64,000 bases of DNA, taken from contig NZ_BOOC01000003.1 of NCBI RefSeq assembly GCF_016863035.1, positions 62,001 to 126,000 of the forward strand, written 5' to 3'. Shown one piece after another: positions 7,837 through 18,307 of this stretch (positions are counted from its first letter, which is position 1; every line of letters begins with the position of its first letter). This DNA is from Microbispora corallina (lineage in GTDB: Bacteria; Actinomycetota; Actinomycetes; Streptosporangiales; Streptosporangiaceae). Under the pieces are notes generated by a model. The model was not told the DNA's origin and searched no databases. It was given only the letters and a program-made list of their open reading frames with translations. Made by a program: the position numbers and the translations under genes.

Positions 7837-8073
7837 CGCCCTTCCAGGGCCCGCGCGCGCCGCACCCGGCCGCGCCGGCCCGTGGGGCGCCGGGCGGACC
7901 GGGTGCCGACCCGGCCCGGCCGTCCGGTCGCCCGCCCGCGGGCGGCGTCCCCGCCCATCGTCGTCCCCGCCGCCCCCGCCGCCACGGCGCCGGGGGATCC
8001 AGGTCCCCGGCGGGACACGTGTTCTCACCCCACGGAAGGCCCGCTCAGCGGGCACGAGGAGGACCGCACCCCC

Positions 8074-9276
8074 ATGAGACACTCCCGCCTCGCCGTACTG
8101 GCGCTCGCCGGGCTGCTCGCCGCCTGCGGCGCGCCGGACCAGGGCAAGGCCTTCGTACCCGAGCCCCCGGCCGCCGACGTCGTGATGCCGTCCGAGCCGG
8201 TGACGCTCAACATCGTGGACGTCGCCGGCAACCTGCAGCTCACGCAGCAGATATTCGAGAACTACAAGGCCCAGCACCCGAAGGCCGTGAGCAAGATCAC
8301 CTACACCAAGGTCACGGCGCCGGAGCTGGCCGGCAAGGTGAAGGCCCAGCAGGACGCGGGCCGCCTCGACATCGACCTCGTCCTCACCGGCACCGACGGC
8401 CTGTCGGCCGGCCTGGAGCAGAACCTGTGGGTCGACCTCCAGGGCAGGTACGCCGACAAGACACCCAAGCCCGACTACCTGGAGCCGGCGGCCAAGATGG
8501 CCGAGCTGGCCCAGGGCCGGGGAGTCGTCGTCACCTACTACCCGTCCGGGCCGCTCATCGAGTACAACCCGGCGACCGTGCCCAACCCGCCGAAGACCGC
8601 CGAGGAGCTGCTGGCCTGGGCGAAGGCCCACCCCAAGAAGCTGGAGTACGCCCGGCCGGCCAACTCAGGGCCCGGCCGCACGTTCCTGATGGGCCTGCCG
8701 TACATCCTCAAGGACTCCGACCCGAAGGACCCGGTCAACGGCTGGTCGAAGACCTGGCGGTACCTCAAGGACCTGGGCCAGACCATCGAGTACTACCCGA
8801 GCAAGACGTCCCAGACGATGAGCGAGCTCGGCGACGGCACCCGTGACATCGTCATCACGACGACCGGCTGGGACATCAACCCCCGGGTCCTCGGCCAGGT
8901 GCCCAAGGACTACAGGGTCCAGAGCCTGGAGGGCTTCACCTGGGTGACCGACGCGCACTACGCGGTCGTGCCCAAGGGCGTCTCGGGCGCCAAGCTCGCC
9001 GTGATCCTCGACCTGCTGAAGTTCGCCCTCACCCCCCAGCAGCAGGCGATCACGTACGACAAGGGCTACTTCTACCCGGGCCCAGCGGTGCAGGGTGTGA
9101 CGCTCGGCATGGCCCCGCCGGACAGTCAGCAGGCGATCAGGGAGTACGGCCGGCCCGAGTACGACCGGCTCATCGAGGACAACCCCAAGGCCGTCCCGCT
9201 CGACGCGAAGCTCATGGTCACGGCGTTCGACACGTGGGACAAGGAGATCGGGGGCGACAAGGTGAAGACGTCGTGA
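8074..9276 (+). CDS. ABC importer substrate-binding lipoprotein (PotD/Fbp-like)
   Basis: A 400-residue exported lipoprotein. The N-terminus MRHSRLAVLALAGLLAACG has a classic lipobox (LAAC), so it should be anchored on the outer face of the membrane. The remainder reads as a cluster-D type extracellular solute-binding protein (VTLNIVDVAGNLQLTQQIFENYKAQHP, PEEVYTY-type importer neighbours). The reading frame is open upstream to 7792, but the ATG at 8074 begins the signal peptide and has GAGGAGG 11 nt upstream. The stop overlaps the GTG of the ATPase gene by four bases (GTGA), so the genes are translationally coupled. The gene order (binding protein, ATPase, two permeases) matches polyamine, iron(III) and 2-aminoethylphosphonate systems. 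The ligand is unknown. Confidence 0.85.
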   Translation: MRHSRLAVLALAGLLAACGAPDQGKAFVPEPPAADVVMPSEPVTLNIVDVAGNLQLTQQIFENYKAQHPKAVSKITYTKVTAPELAGKVKAQQDAGRLDIDLVLTGTDGLSAGLEQNLWVDLQGRYADKTPKPDYLEPAAKMAELAQGRGVVVTYYPSGPLIEYNPATVPNPPKTAEELLAWAKAHPKKLEYARPANSGPGRTFLMGLPYILKDSDPKDPVNGWSKTWRYLKDLGQTIEYYPSKTSQTMSELGDGTRDIVITTTGWDINPRVLGQVPKDYRVQSLEGFTWVTDAHYAVVPKGVSGAKLAVILDLLKFALTPQQQAITYDKGYFYPGPAVQGVTLGMAPPDSQQAIREYGRPEYDRLIEDNPKAVPLDAKLMVTAFDTWDKEIGGDKVKTS

Positions 9277-10400
9277 GCCACTCGGGCGTCCTTCCCGGCA
9301 AGCTGCGCGGAGGCTTCCGCGAGCTGCGGATGGAGGGGGTGACCCGGCGGTTCGGCCAGGCGGTCGCGCTCGACCGGCTCGACCTGACGATCGAGGGGGG
9401 CGAGTTCCTCGCCCTCCTCGGCCCCTCGGGCTGCGGCAAGTCCACCGCCCTGAACTGCCTGGCCGGGCTGCTGCCCCTGTCGGACGGCGGCATCTGGCTC
9501 GACGACGAGCGGATCGACGGGCTCCCGCCGGAGCGGCGCGGGTTCGGGATGGTGTTCCAGAACTACGCGTTGTTCCCGCACCTGTCGGTGCGCCGCAACG
9601 TCGGCTTCGGCCTGGCCGTGCGGCGGCTGCCGAAGGCGGAGATCGCCCGCCGAGTCGACGAGGCGCTGGCGCTGGTGGAGCTGTCGGAGCACGCCGGCAA
9701 GCTGCCGGGCCAGCTGTCCGGCGGTCAGCAGCAGCGGGTGGCCATCGCGCGGGCCGTGGTGCTGCGGCCCCGGCTCGTGCTGATGGACGAGCCGCTGTCG
9801 AACCTCGACGCCAAGCTGCGCCTGCAGATGCGCACCGAGATCCGGCGGCTGCACCAGTCCCTCGGCCTGACGACGGTCTACGTGACCCACGACCAGGAGG
9901 AGGCGCTCGCGCTGGCCGACCGGATCGTGGTGCTGCGCGGCGGGCTCGTCGAGCAGGTCGGCTCGCCCGAGGAGGTGTACACCTACCCGGCGAACACCTA
10001 CGTCGCGGGCTTCATGGGCTACCGCAACCTGCTCGACCTGCCCGTGGCGGCGCACGACGGCGCCCGGGTGATCCTCGCCGAGCCCGGCATGCGGCTGACC
10101 GGCCTGGCCCAGCGCGGCGGCCGGGCAGGCGGGGCGAGGGCCGTGGCCGCCGTCCGGCCGCACGACTTCCGGCTCGGCTCCGGCCGCGACAACGCCCTAC
10201 AGGTGCGGGTGGAGGTGGTGGAGTTCCACGGGCGGGAGGTGGCCGCCGAGGGCGTCACGGAGACGGGCCGGGTGGTGCACGTCCGTCTGCCCGAGCGCGT
10301 CGCCCCGGGCGACCGGATCGACCTCACCGTGCCCGTGGAGCGCGTGCTGGTCTACCCCGTCGACGGCCCGGCCGCGGACCTGGGGGAGGTGCCCGAGTGA
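9273..10400 (+). CDS. ABC importer ATPase with TOBE domain (PotA/FbpC-like)
   Basis: A 375-residue nucleotide-binding subunit. Walker A is GPSGCGKST, the Q-loop MVFQNYALFPH, the signature LSGGQQQR, Walker B LVLMDEPLSNLD, and the switch histidine VTHD. About 120 C-terminal residues form a TOBE-like regulatory region (VAAVRPHDFRL, VEVVEFHGREV). The MVFQNYALFPHLSV form is typical of the polyamine/iron/phosphonate group. It starts with a GTG overlapping the previous stop; ATG at 9330 (MEGVTRRFGQ) is an alternative. Its stop overlaps the start of the first permease by four bases. It powers import by the complex formed with the neighbouring permeases. Confidence 0.93.
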   Translation: MSHSGVLPGKLRGGFRELRMEGVTRRFGQAVALDRLDLTIEGGEFLALLGPSGCGKSTALNCLAGLLPLSDGGIWLDDERIDGLPPERRGFGMVFQNYALFPHLSVRRNVGFGLAVRRLPKAEIARRVDEALALVELSEHAGKLPGQLSGGQQQRVAIARAVVLRPRLVLMDEPLSNLDAKLRLQMRTEIRRLHQSLGLTTVYVTHDQEEALALADRIVVLRGGLVEQVGSPEEVYTYPANTYVAGFMGYRNLLDLPVAAHDGARVILAEPGMRLTGLAQRGGRAGGARAVAAVRPHDFRLGSGRDNALQVRVEVVEFHGREVAAEGVTETGRVVHVRLPERVAPGDRIDLTVPVERVLVYPVDGPAADLGEVPE

Positions 10401-11275
10401 CGACCGGCCTGCGGCACCGGCTGGCCGAGCGCGGGGTGGACCGGGTGCTGCTGCTCCTGGTCCCCGCCGTGCTCACGCTGGTGCTGCTGTTCCTCTATCC
10501 CATGCTCTACGGCGTGGGCCTGTCGCTCCAGCCCAGGACCGGCGGGCTGCTCGACAACTACCGGGCGTTCTTCGCCGACCCCTACCAGAGCGGCACGATC
10601 GGCAAGACGATGCGGCTCGCGCTGCCGGCCGCGCTGATCAACGTCGGGGCGTCGGTGCCGATCGCGTACCGGCTGCGGGGCAGGTTCCGCGGCAGACGGC
10701 TGCTGACGGCCATCCTGGTGCTCCCGGTGACGCTCGGGACCGTGCTCGTGGCCGACGGCCTGCTGCGCTACCTCGGCCCCAAGGGCTGGTTCAACCGCGT
10801 GCTCATGGCGATCGGCCTGGTGGACGAGCCGGTCCGGCTCATCTACAACTACTGGGGCGTGCTGTTCTCCCTGGTCATCACCGGCTTCCCGTTCGCCTTC
10901 CTGCTCGTCCTGTCGTACATGTCGGGCATCGACCCGACGCTCGAACGGGCGGCGGCGACCCTGGGGGCGGGGCCGTGGGAGCGGGTCAGGCGGATCACGC
11001 TGCCGCTGCTCGCGCCGGGGCTGGCCACCACGTTCGTGCTCGCCTTCGTGCTGGCGTTCTCGGTCTTCCCCTCGGCGAACCTCGTGGGCGAGCCGGCCAA
11101 CGAGACCCGGGTGATGGCGATCGCGGCCTACGACGCGGCGTTCGAGAAGTACGACTACTCGATGGCCTCGACCGTCGCCGTCCTGATGGGCGTCTTCGAA
11201 CTGGTCGTCATCGCGCTCGTCCTGCTCTGGCGCGGGCGGCTCTACACCGGCTCGACGGGAGGCAAGGGCGCATGA
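10397..11275 (+). CDS. ABC importer permease 1 (PotB-like)
   Basis: A 292-residue membrane subunit with about six hydrophobic segments, starting at VDRVLLLLVPAVLTLVLLFLYPML. The cytoplasmic EAA-loop, which contacts the ATPase, is visible as LERAAATLGAGPWERVRRITLPLL around residues 182-205. Its GTG start overlaps the ATPase stop, and its TGA overlaps the ATG of the second permease. Separate PotB and PotC-like subunits rather than one fused permease fit the polyamine/2-aminoethylphosphonate-type layout. Confidence 0.9.
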   Translation: MTTGLRHRLAERGVDRVLLLLVPAVLTLVLLFLYPMLYGVGLSLQPRTGGLLDNYRAFFADPYQSGTIGKTMRLALPAALINVGASVPIAYRLRGRFRGRRLLTAILVLPVTLGTVLVADGLLRYLGPKGWFNRVLMAIGLVDEPVRLIYNYWGVLFSLVITGFPFAFLLVLSYMSGIDPTLERAAATLGAGPWERVRRITLPLLAPGLATTFVLAFVLAFSVFPSANLVGEPANETRVMAIAAYDAAFEKYDYSMASTVAVLMGVFELVVIALVLLWRGRLYTGSTGGKGA

Positions 11276-12123
11276 GCGTGCCGATCAGAAGGCCACGGCG
11301 CCGGGGCGGGCCGTACGCCTGGATCGTCTGGGGCGGCGTCGCCTTCTTCCTGGTCAACCTGCTGGCGCTGATCCTGTCGGTGGTCGTCGACTCGTTCGCG
11401 ACCAGCTGGTTCGGCGACTGGCTGCCGCGCGGCTTCACCATGCGCTGGTACGCCGAGGCCTGGGACGAGTTCGGCCTCGGCGACGTGCTCCGGGTGACGC
11501 TCGTCGTCGCGCTGGCCGTGGTGCTCGTCGCGCTGGCGCTCGGCGTCCCCGCGGCGTACGCGCTGGCGCGGCGGACCTTCCCCGGCAAGCGGCTCGTCCT
11601 GCTGCTCCTGCTGCTGCCGGTGCTGCTGCCGCCCATCACGTACGGCATCCCGCTGGCGACCGTGCTCTACAAGTTCCAGCTCGCGGGGAGCATGGCCGGG
11701 GTGATCGCGGCCAACCTGGTGCCGGCGCTGCCGTTCGTGGTGCTCGTCATGACGCCGTTCATCGAGCAGATCGACACGACGATCGAGTCGGCGGCCCGGA
11801 TGTGCGGGGCGGGCACCCGGCAGGTCTTCCTCCGCGTGCTGGTTCCGCTGCTGGTGCCGGGCATCCTCGCGGCGGGGATCCTGGTGCTGGTGCGCACGGT
11901 CGCGATGTTCGAGCTGACGTTCCTCGTGGCCGGACCGGACAGTCAGACGCTCGTCGTCGCGCTGTTCAGCGCGGCGTTCACCCCCGGCATCCGGGCCGCC
12001 CAGGCGATCGACGCGATGGCCGTGGTCTACACGATGCTGTCGGCGGCGTTGCTGGCGGTGGCCCTCATGTTCGTCAACCCGACGCAGATCGTGGCGCAGG
12101 TCAAAGAGACGCCCGTCGATTGA
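11272..12123 (+). CDS. ABC importer permease 2 (PotC-like)
   Basis: A 283-residue membrane subunit starting at an ATG that overlaps the stop of permease 1 (ATGA). Hydrophobic segments begin with YAWIVWGGVAFFLVNLLALILSVVV. The EAA-type loop reads IESAARMCGAGTRQVFLRVLVPLLVPG. It is the last gene of the four-gene importer operon 8074-12123, all coupled by four-base overlaps. No hairpin follows directly; a separate promoter for the next gene begins about 55 bp downstream. Confidence 0.9.
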   Translation: MSVPIRRPRRRGGPYAWIVWGGVAFFLVNLLALILSVVVDSFATSWFGDWLPRGFTMRWYAEAWDEFGLGDVLRVTLVVALAVVLVALALGVPAAYALARRTFPGKRLVLLLLLLPVLLPPITYGIPLATVLYKFQLAGSMAGVIAANLVPALPFVVLVMTPFIEQIDTTIESAARMCGAGTRQVFLRVLVPLLVPGILAAGILVLVRTVAMFELTFLVAGPDSQTLVVALFSAAFTPGIRAAQAIDAMAVVYTMLSAALLAVALMFVNPTQIVAQVKETPVD

Positions 12124-12177
12124 CAGTGATCTCTGACTCCATGAACTGGTGAAATGACAAATTAATCCTGGAATGTC

Positions 12178-12207
12178 TTGACTTGAATGGGCGCGGACCC
12201 CTATCTA
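12178..12207 (+). promoter_or_regulatory. Sigma-70-like promoter of the methyltransferase gene
   Basis: TTGACT (12178-12183) and TATCTA (12202-12207) are separated by 18 bp, a good match to the housekeeping consensus. Transcription would start near 12214, giving a leader of only about 20 nt before the ATG at 12234. Confidence 0.55.
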
Positions 12208-12233
12208 AGAGGAGGCATAGACGGCTGATCACA

Positions 12234-12911
12234 ATGGCGGCACACATGACAACCGACTCCGGCGCGGACAATCCTCGTCACGAGTACCGAACGATGCAGG
12301 CCGAGGCGTTCAATCGCATCGGCGCCCGATATGACGAGGCGTTTCCGCACAAGGAAGGACAAATCGCCGCCGGTGAGTGGATGATCAAGCAGCTCAAGCC
12401 CGGTGCCCGCGTGCTCGATGTCGGCTGCGGCACCGGGTCGCCCACGGCCCAGCAGTTCGCCGACGCGGGCTGCGAGGTGACGGGCATCGACATCTCCCCG
12501 GTCATGCTCGACCTGGCCAGGAAGAACGTCCCGGTCGGCACCTTCCTTGAGTTCGACGTGCTCGACGTCGACGCGTCCCTGGGCGTGTTCGACGCCGCCA
12601 CCGCGTTCTTCAGCCTGCTCATGCTGCCGCGCGCCGACATCGCGGCGGCGCTCGGCAGGCTGCACTCGGTGCTCGCGCCGGGCGCCCTGTTCTCGCTGAG
12701 CATGGTGGAAATCGACCTCGACGACGTGCCATTCCAGTTTCTGGGCGCGCCGGTGCGGGTGACCGGATATCTGCGCGACGAGTTGCGGGAGGTCGTCGAG
12801 GCCGCCGGTTTCAGCGTGCTGTCGGAGAATCACATTTCGTACGCCCCCGCGACGACCCAGGCGCCACCCGAAATCCAGCTCTTCTTCAATTGCCGTCGCG
12901 ATCAATTCTGA
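12234..12911 (+). CDS. Class I SAM-dependent methyltransferase
   Basis: A 225-residue soluble methyltransferase. Motif I is VLDVGCGTGSP, followed by the acidic end of beta-2 in VTGIDISPVMLDLARKN, then FDAATAFFSLLMLPR and a C-terminal FQFLGAPVRVTGYLRDELREVVEAAGF. The substrate cannot be read from sequence. Frame remains open to 12183, but ATGs at 12234 and 12246 are the credible starts. An AGGAGG at 12209-12215 is too far from 12234 for an ordinary ribosome binding site and lies at the predicted transcription start. The gene has its own promoter and so is probably not part of the upstream importer operon. Confidence 0.8.
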   Translation: MAAHMTTDSGADNPRHEYRTMQAEAFNRIGARYDEAFPHKEGQIAAGEWMIKQLKPGARVLDVGCGTGSPTAQQFADAGCEVTGIDISPVMLDLARKNVPVGTFLEFDVLDVDASLGVFDAATAFFSLLMLPRADIAAALGRLHSVLAPGALFSLSMVEIDLDDVPFQFLGAPVRVTGYLRDELREVVEAAGFSVLSENHISYAPATTQAPPEIQLFFNCRRDQF

Positions 12912-12925
12912 GAGGTTGCCCACCC

Positions 12926-14416
12926 GTGTCGTGGGACGGGGAAACGCTCGACCTGCTGGGGTACCTGAGCGAGGCGGCCCAGGCCATCGGTGACAGCCCG
13001 AGCCCGGAGGAGGCGGCCCGGGTGCTGTGCGAGGCCGCCGTACCCCGGCTGGCCGACGCGGCGGCCGTGTACGTGGACGGCGGCGTGCGGCACCGGGTGG
13101 ACCGCGCCGGGCGCCTGCCTCCGCGCTGGCACGACGACCGGCGGCGCGGCCCCGCCCGGCTCGACGACCACCTCATCGCCGTTCCCCTGCGCGCGTACGG
13201 CAAGCCGGTCGGCTGCGTGGTGCTGGCCAGGGACCGGCGGCGTCCTGCCTTCGCGGACGCCGACCTGCTGGCGGCCGCCCAGCTCGGCGTCCCGGCCGCG
13301 CTGACGATCTTCCACGGCCACCGGCACCGGCAGCAGGTCGAGGCCGTGGAAATCCTCCAGCGGGGGATCAGGCCGGGCGCCCCGCCCGTGCTGCCCGGGC
13401 TGGAGATCTCGTTCCGGTACGAGCCGGCGGCCGAGCGGGTCGGCGGCGACTGGTTCGACGTGATCCCGCTGCCCGGGAGCCGGGTCGCGCTGGTGGTGGG
13501 CGACGTCATGGGCCACGGCCTGCCCGCCGCCGCCGTCATGGGCCAGCTCCGCACCGCCGTCCAGACGCTCGCCTCGCTCGACCTGCCGGCCGAGCAGGTG
13601 CTCCACTCGCTCGACGAGATGGCCCAGCGCCTCGCCGCGCAGACGCTCACCACCTGCGTCTACTGCGTGTACGACCCCGTGCTGCGGCGCTGCACGATCG
13701 CGAGCGCCGGCCACCTGCCGCCCGTCCTCGTACGGCCGGACGGCGGGGCCGACCTGCTGTCGCCGCCCCGCTGCCCGCCCATCGGGCTCGGGCGCACCCC
13801 GTTCGAGACGATGGAGATCGCCGCCGAGGACGGCAGCATGCTCGTGCTGTACACCGACGGCCTGGTGGAGCAGCGCGGGCAGGACATCGGCCAGAGCGTC
13901 GAGACCCTGCGCCGCCGGCTCGCCGGGGGCGCCCACGTCGAGGACCTGTGCGACGACGCGCTGTCCTCCGGCCGGTCGGACGACGTGACGCTGCTGGCCA
14001 TCCGGTTCCGGGGCATCCCCAGCGGGCACGTGGCGCAGTGGATGATGGAGCCGCAGCCGGCGACGCCGGGCCGGGTGCGGGGCCTCGTCCGCCGGACACT
14101 GACCTCGTGGGGCCTGGAGCCGATGACCCCCGTGGCCCAGCTCCTCGCGTCCGAGCTGGTCACGAACGCGGTGCGGCAGACCTCCCGGCCCATCACTATC
14201 CGGCTGCTGCGCACCGACGCGCTGCTGTGCGAGGTCAGCGACGACGACCACCGGCTGCCGATCCTGCGCGAGCCCGGCGTGCTCGACGAGGACGGCCGGG
14301 GCATGTACCTGGTCAGCCAGCTCGCCGAGCGCTGGGGCACCAGCCGGGTGGCCGGCGGCAAGACCGTCTGGTTCTCGATGCCCATCCCGGCGGGGCTCGC
14401 GGCCGCCCGGTCCTGA
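12926..14416 (+). CDS. GAF-SpoIIE phosphatase-HATPase regulator (RsbU/RsbW-like fusion)
   Basis: A 496-residue stress-signalling protein. Residues about 15-140 look like a GAF sensor domain (AARVLCEAAVPRLADAAAVYVDGG). Residues about 160-360 form a PP2C/SpoIIE serine phosphatase (ERVGGDWFDVIPLPG, VVGDVMGHGLPAA, LVLYTDGLVE, RSDDVTLLAIRF), which would dephosphorylate an anti-anti-sigma factor. Residues about 375-490 form a histidine-kinase-like ATPase of the RsbW type (LLASELVTNAVRQT, DEDGRGMYLVSQLAERWG). The GTG at 12926 gives a start just before the GAF region and has AGAGG 10 nt upstream; an in-frame ATG at 12890 overlaps the methyltransferase end. No sigma factor or STAS partner is adjacent. 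Confidence 0.85.
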   Translation: MSWDGETLDLLGYLSEAAQAIGDSPSPEEAARVLCEAAVPRLADAAAVYVDGGVRHRVDRAGRLPPRWHDDRRRGPARLDDHLIAVPLRAYGKPVGCVVLARDRRRPAFADADLLAAAQLGVPAALTIFHGHRHRQQVEAVEILQRGIRPGAPPVLPGLEISFRYEPAAERVGGDWFDVIPLPGSRVALVVGDVMGHGLPAAAVMGQLRTAVQTLASLDLPAEQVLHSLDEMAQRLAAQTLTTCVYCVYDPVLRRCTIASAGHLPPVLVRPDGGADLLSPPRCPPIGLGRTPFETMEIAAEDGSMLVLYTDGLVEQRGQDIGQSVETLRRRLAGGAHVEDLCDDALSSGRSDDVTLLAIRFRGIPSGHVAQWMMEPQPATPGRVRGLVRRTLTSWGLEPMTPVAQLLASELVTNAVRQTSRPITIRLLRTDALLCEVSDDDHRLPILREPGVLDEDGRGMYLVSQLAERWGTSRVAGGKTVWFSMPIPAGLAAARS

Positions 14417-14454
14417 TGCGTTGACGGCGGAGGGGCAGGCGCGTAGGTTCCGAT

Positions 14455-14468
14455 ACCGACTGGTCGGT
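14455..14468. promoter_or_regulatory. TetR-type operator candidate (ACCGAC-TG-GTCGGT) before the SDR
   Basis: A perfect 6-2-6 palindrome immediately upstream of the SDR ribosome binding site. The same half-sites occur before the lactonase (57141) and, with one mismatch, before the acyl-CoA synthetase (49842). No TetR gene is adjacent, so the regulator must act in trans. Confidence 0.6.
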
Positions 14469-14479
14469 TTGGAGGGGTC

Positions 14480-15268
14480 ATGCGGGTTGAGGACAAGGTC
14501 GTCGTCGTGACGGGCGCCGCGGGCGGCATCGGGCGCGCCCTGGCTCTGCGCTTCGCCGCCGAAGGGGCGGCCGGCGTGCTCGTGGCCGACCTCGACGAGG
14601 CCGGCGCCGCGGCGGTCGCCGCCGAGATCGGCGAGCGCGCCCTCGCCGTACGGGCCGACGTGACCGTCGAGGACGACGTCCGCGCGCTCGTGGACGCGGC
14701 CGAGCGGGACCTCGGCCCGGTGGACCTGTTCTGCTCCAACGCCGGCGTCATCACCGGCCACGGCCTGGACGCCTCCGACCTCGACTGGAGCGCGACGCTC
14801 GCCGTCAACACGATGGCCCACGTCTACGCCGCGCGCGCCGTCGTGCCCCGGATGGTCGAGCGCGGCGGCGGATATCTGCTGAACACCTGCTCGGCCGCCG
14901 GGCTGGTGAGCTGTCCCGGCGACGCGCCGTACGCCGTGAGCAAGGCGGCGGCGATCTCCTTCGCCGAGTGGGTGGCCATCCACTACCGCGCCAGGGGCAT
15001 CCGCGTGAGCGTGCTCTGCCCGCAGGGCGTCCGCACCCGGATGATGGAGCGGGGGCTGGAGGAGGACCACGTCACCGCGCGCGCCGTCGCCTCGTCGGGC
15101 GCCGTGCTCGACCCGGCCGAGGTGGCCGGCCACGTCGTCGAGGGCCTGGCCGACGAGCGCTTCTACATCCTGCCGCACCCCGAGGTGGCCGGATTCCTGG
15201 CCCGCAAGGTGGCCGACCCGGACCGCTGGCTGGACGGCATGTCCCGGTTCGTCGAGTCGCTCACCTGA
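14480..15268 (+). CDS. Short-chain dehydrogenase/reductase
   Basis: A 262-residue classical SDR. The cofactor motif is TGAAGGIG (residues 12-19), with LVADLDE after beta-2 suggesting NAD(H) preference through the Asp. SNAG, the catalytic serine region LLNTCSAAG, and YAVSK are all present. A C-terminal segment ending FYILPHPEVAGFLARKVADPDRW is common in SDRs linked to acyl-CoA or steroid-type substrates in actinobacteria. The ATG at 14480 follows GGAGGGG. The upstream ACCGACTGGTCGGT palindrome links it to the acyl-CoA synthetase and lactonase at 49 and 57 kb. The substrate is unknown. Confidence 0.88.
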   Translation: MRVEDKVVVVTGAAGGIGRALALRFAAEGAAGVLVADLDEAGAAAVAAEIGERALAVRADVTVEDDVRALVDAAERDLGPVDLFCSNAGVITGHGLDASDLDWSATLAVNTMAHVYAARAVVPRMVERGGGYLLNTCSAAGLVSCPGDAPYAVSKAAAISFAEWVAIHYRARGIRVSVLCPQGVRTRMMERGLEEDHVTARAVASSGAVLDPAEVAGHVVEGLADERFYILPHPEVAGFLARKVADPDRWLDGMSRFVESLT

Positions 15269-15390
15269 CGCCGAGCGGGATCGCCCAGCGGCGACCCATC
15301 CGGAACGGACGGACCCTGCCGAATCAGGCACCTTACGTTAATCGTTCGTTCTCTTGTATGGTTCGCCTTTATGACGGTAGGTTGTGCGCG

Positions 15391-15825
15391 ATGATCGCAC
15401 CCAGGACCCCGACCACCGCCGACGAGCTGCGCGGCGCCGGCCTGCGCGTGACGGCCGCCCGCGTCGCACTGCTCGAGACCGTCCGGCACGGTGACCACCT
15501 CGACGTCGACGCGATCGCGTCCGGGGTGCGCGACCGCGTCGGCCACGTCTCCCTCCAAGCCGTGTACGAGGCCCTCCACGCGCTCTCCGCGGCGGGACTC
15601 GTCCGCCGCATCGAGCCGGCCGGCAGCCCGGCCCGGTTCGAGGGGCGCGTCGGCGACAACCACCACCATGTGGTGTGCCGGTCGTGCGGCGCCGTCGCCG
15701 ACGTCGACTGCGCGGTCGGTCACGCCCCCTGCCTGACGGCGTCCGACGACCACGGCTTCTCGATCGAGGAGGCCGACGTCATCTACTGGGGCCTGTGCCC
15801 CGGCTGTTCCACCGCCCGCGGTTGA
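15391..15825 (+). CDS. furA: Fur-family regulator of katG (FurA/CatR-like)
   Basis: A 144-residue metalloregulator. Residues 10-85 form a winged helix (ELRGAGLRVTAARVALLETVRHGDHLDVDAI, VSLQAVYEALHALSAAGLVRRIE). The C-terminal half binds metal through HHHVVCRSCG and CPGC motifs, giving two CxxC pairs for structural zinc. It is 36 bp upstream of katG on the same strand, the arrangement of FurA/CatR, which respond to iron and peroxide and repress the catalase-peroxidase operon. The AT-rich stretch at about 15335-15365 (ACGTTAATCGTT) is the best place for an autoregulatory Fur site. The ATG at 15391 gives the expected length; a GTG-less upstream ATG at 15358 is less likely. Confidence 0.88.
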   Translation: MIAPRTPTTADELRGAGLRVTAARVALLETVRHGDHLDVDAIASGVRDRVGHVSLQAVYEALHALSAAGLVRRIEPAGSPARFEGRVGDNHHHVVCRSCGAVADVDCAVGHAPCLTASDDHGFSIEEADVIYWGLCPGCSTARG

Positions 15826-15837
15826 CGAGCCGCGTGA

Positions 15838-18093
<2,256 letters not shown>

Positions 18094-18104
18094 TCGATCA
18101 CCCC

Positions 18105-18136
18105 GTCCGGGCCGGCCTCGTCAGGCCGGCCCGGAC
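18105..18136 (+). terminator. Terminator after katG
   Basis: Perfect 14-bp stem (GTCCGGGCCGGCCT and complement) with a CGTC loop, starting 12 nt after the katG stop codon. Confidence 0.85.
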
Positions 18137-18213
18137 GTCTGTCCGGGGGCCGGACGCGGGTGGATCTTTGGTGATATCTTCGGCGTCGCCGTGTGCCACT
18201 GCGAACTGAGGAG

Positions 18214-18267
18214 GTGAGACCGATCAACGCTGTGACAGGTCGGGGCTCCCTCCCTCGCATGGCCTAG
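18214..18267 (+). CDS. Possible 17-residue leader peptide
   Basis: A GTG preceded by CTGAGGAG opens a short frame, VRPINAVTGRGSLPRMA, ending at TAG. It lies in the 214-bp leader of the following hydrolase gene. The end of the frame overlaps a weak hairpin (GGGGCTCCCT around 18243 with AGGGAGCGCCC to 18274). It could be a leader peptide, or chance. Apart from this and the katG terminator, nothing else is seen between 18094 and 18307. Confidence 0.2.
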   Translation: MRPINAVTGRGSLPRMA

Positions 18268-18307
18268 GGAGCGCCCGCAGAAGGCATCCCGAAAGGCTCG
18301 AAACGCT

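Noticed and set aside
7792-9276. A natural fusion of a LacI helix-turn-helix to the substrate-binding protein
   Set aside because: The lipoprotein signal begins at ATG 8074 and has its own ribosome binding site; a preceding 94-residue Arg/Pro-rich part would prevent export.
12902-15331. Long minus-strand open frame across the phosphatase and SDR
   Set aside because: Covers two well-defined genes in antisense and has no recognisable domain.
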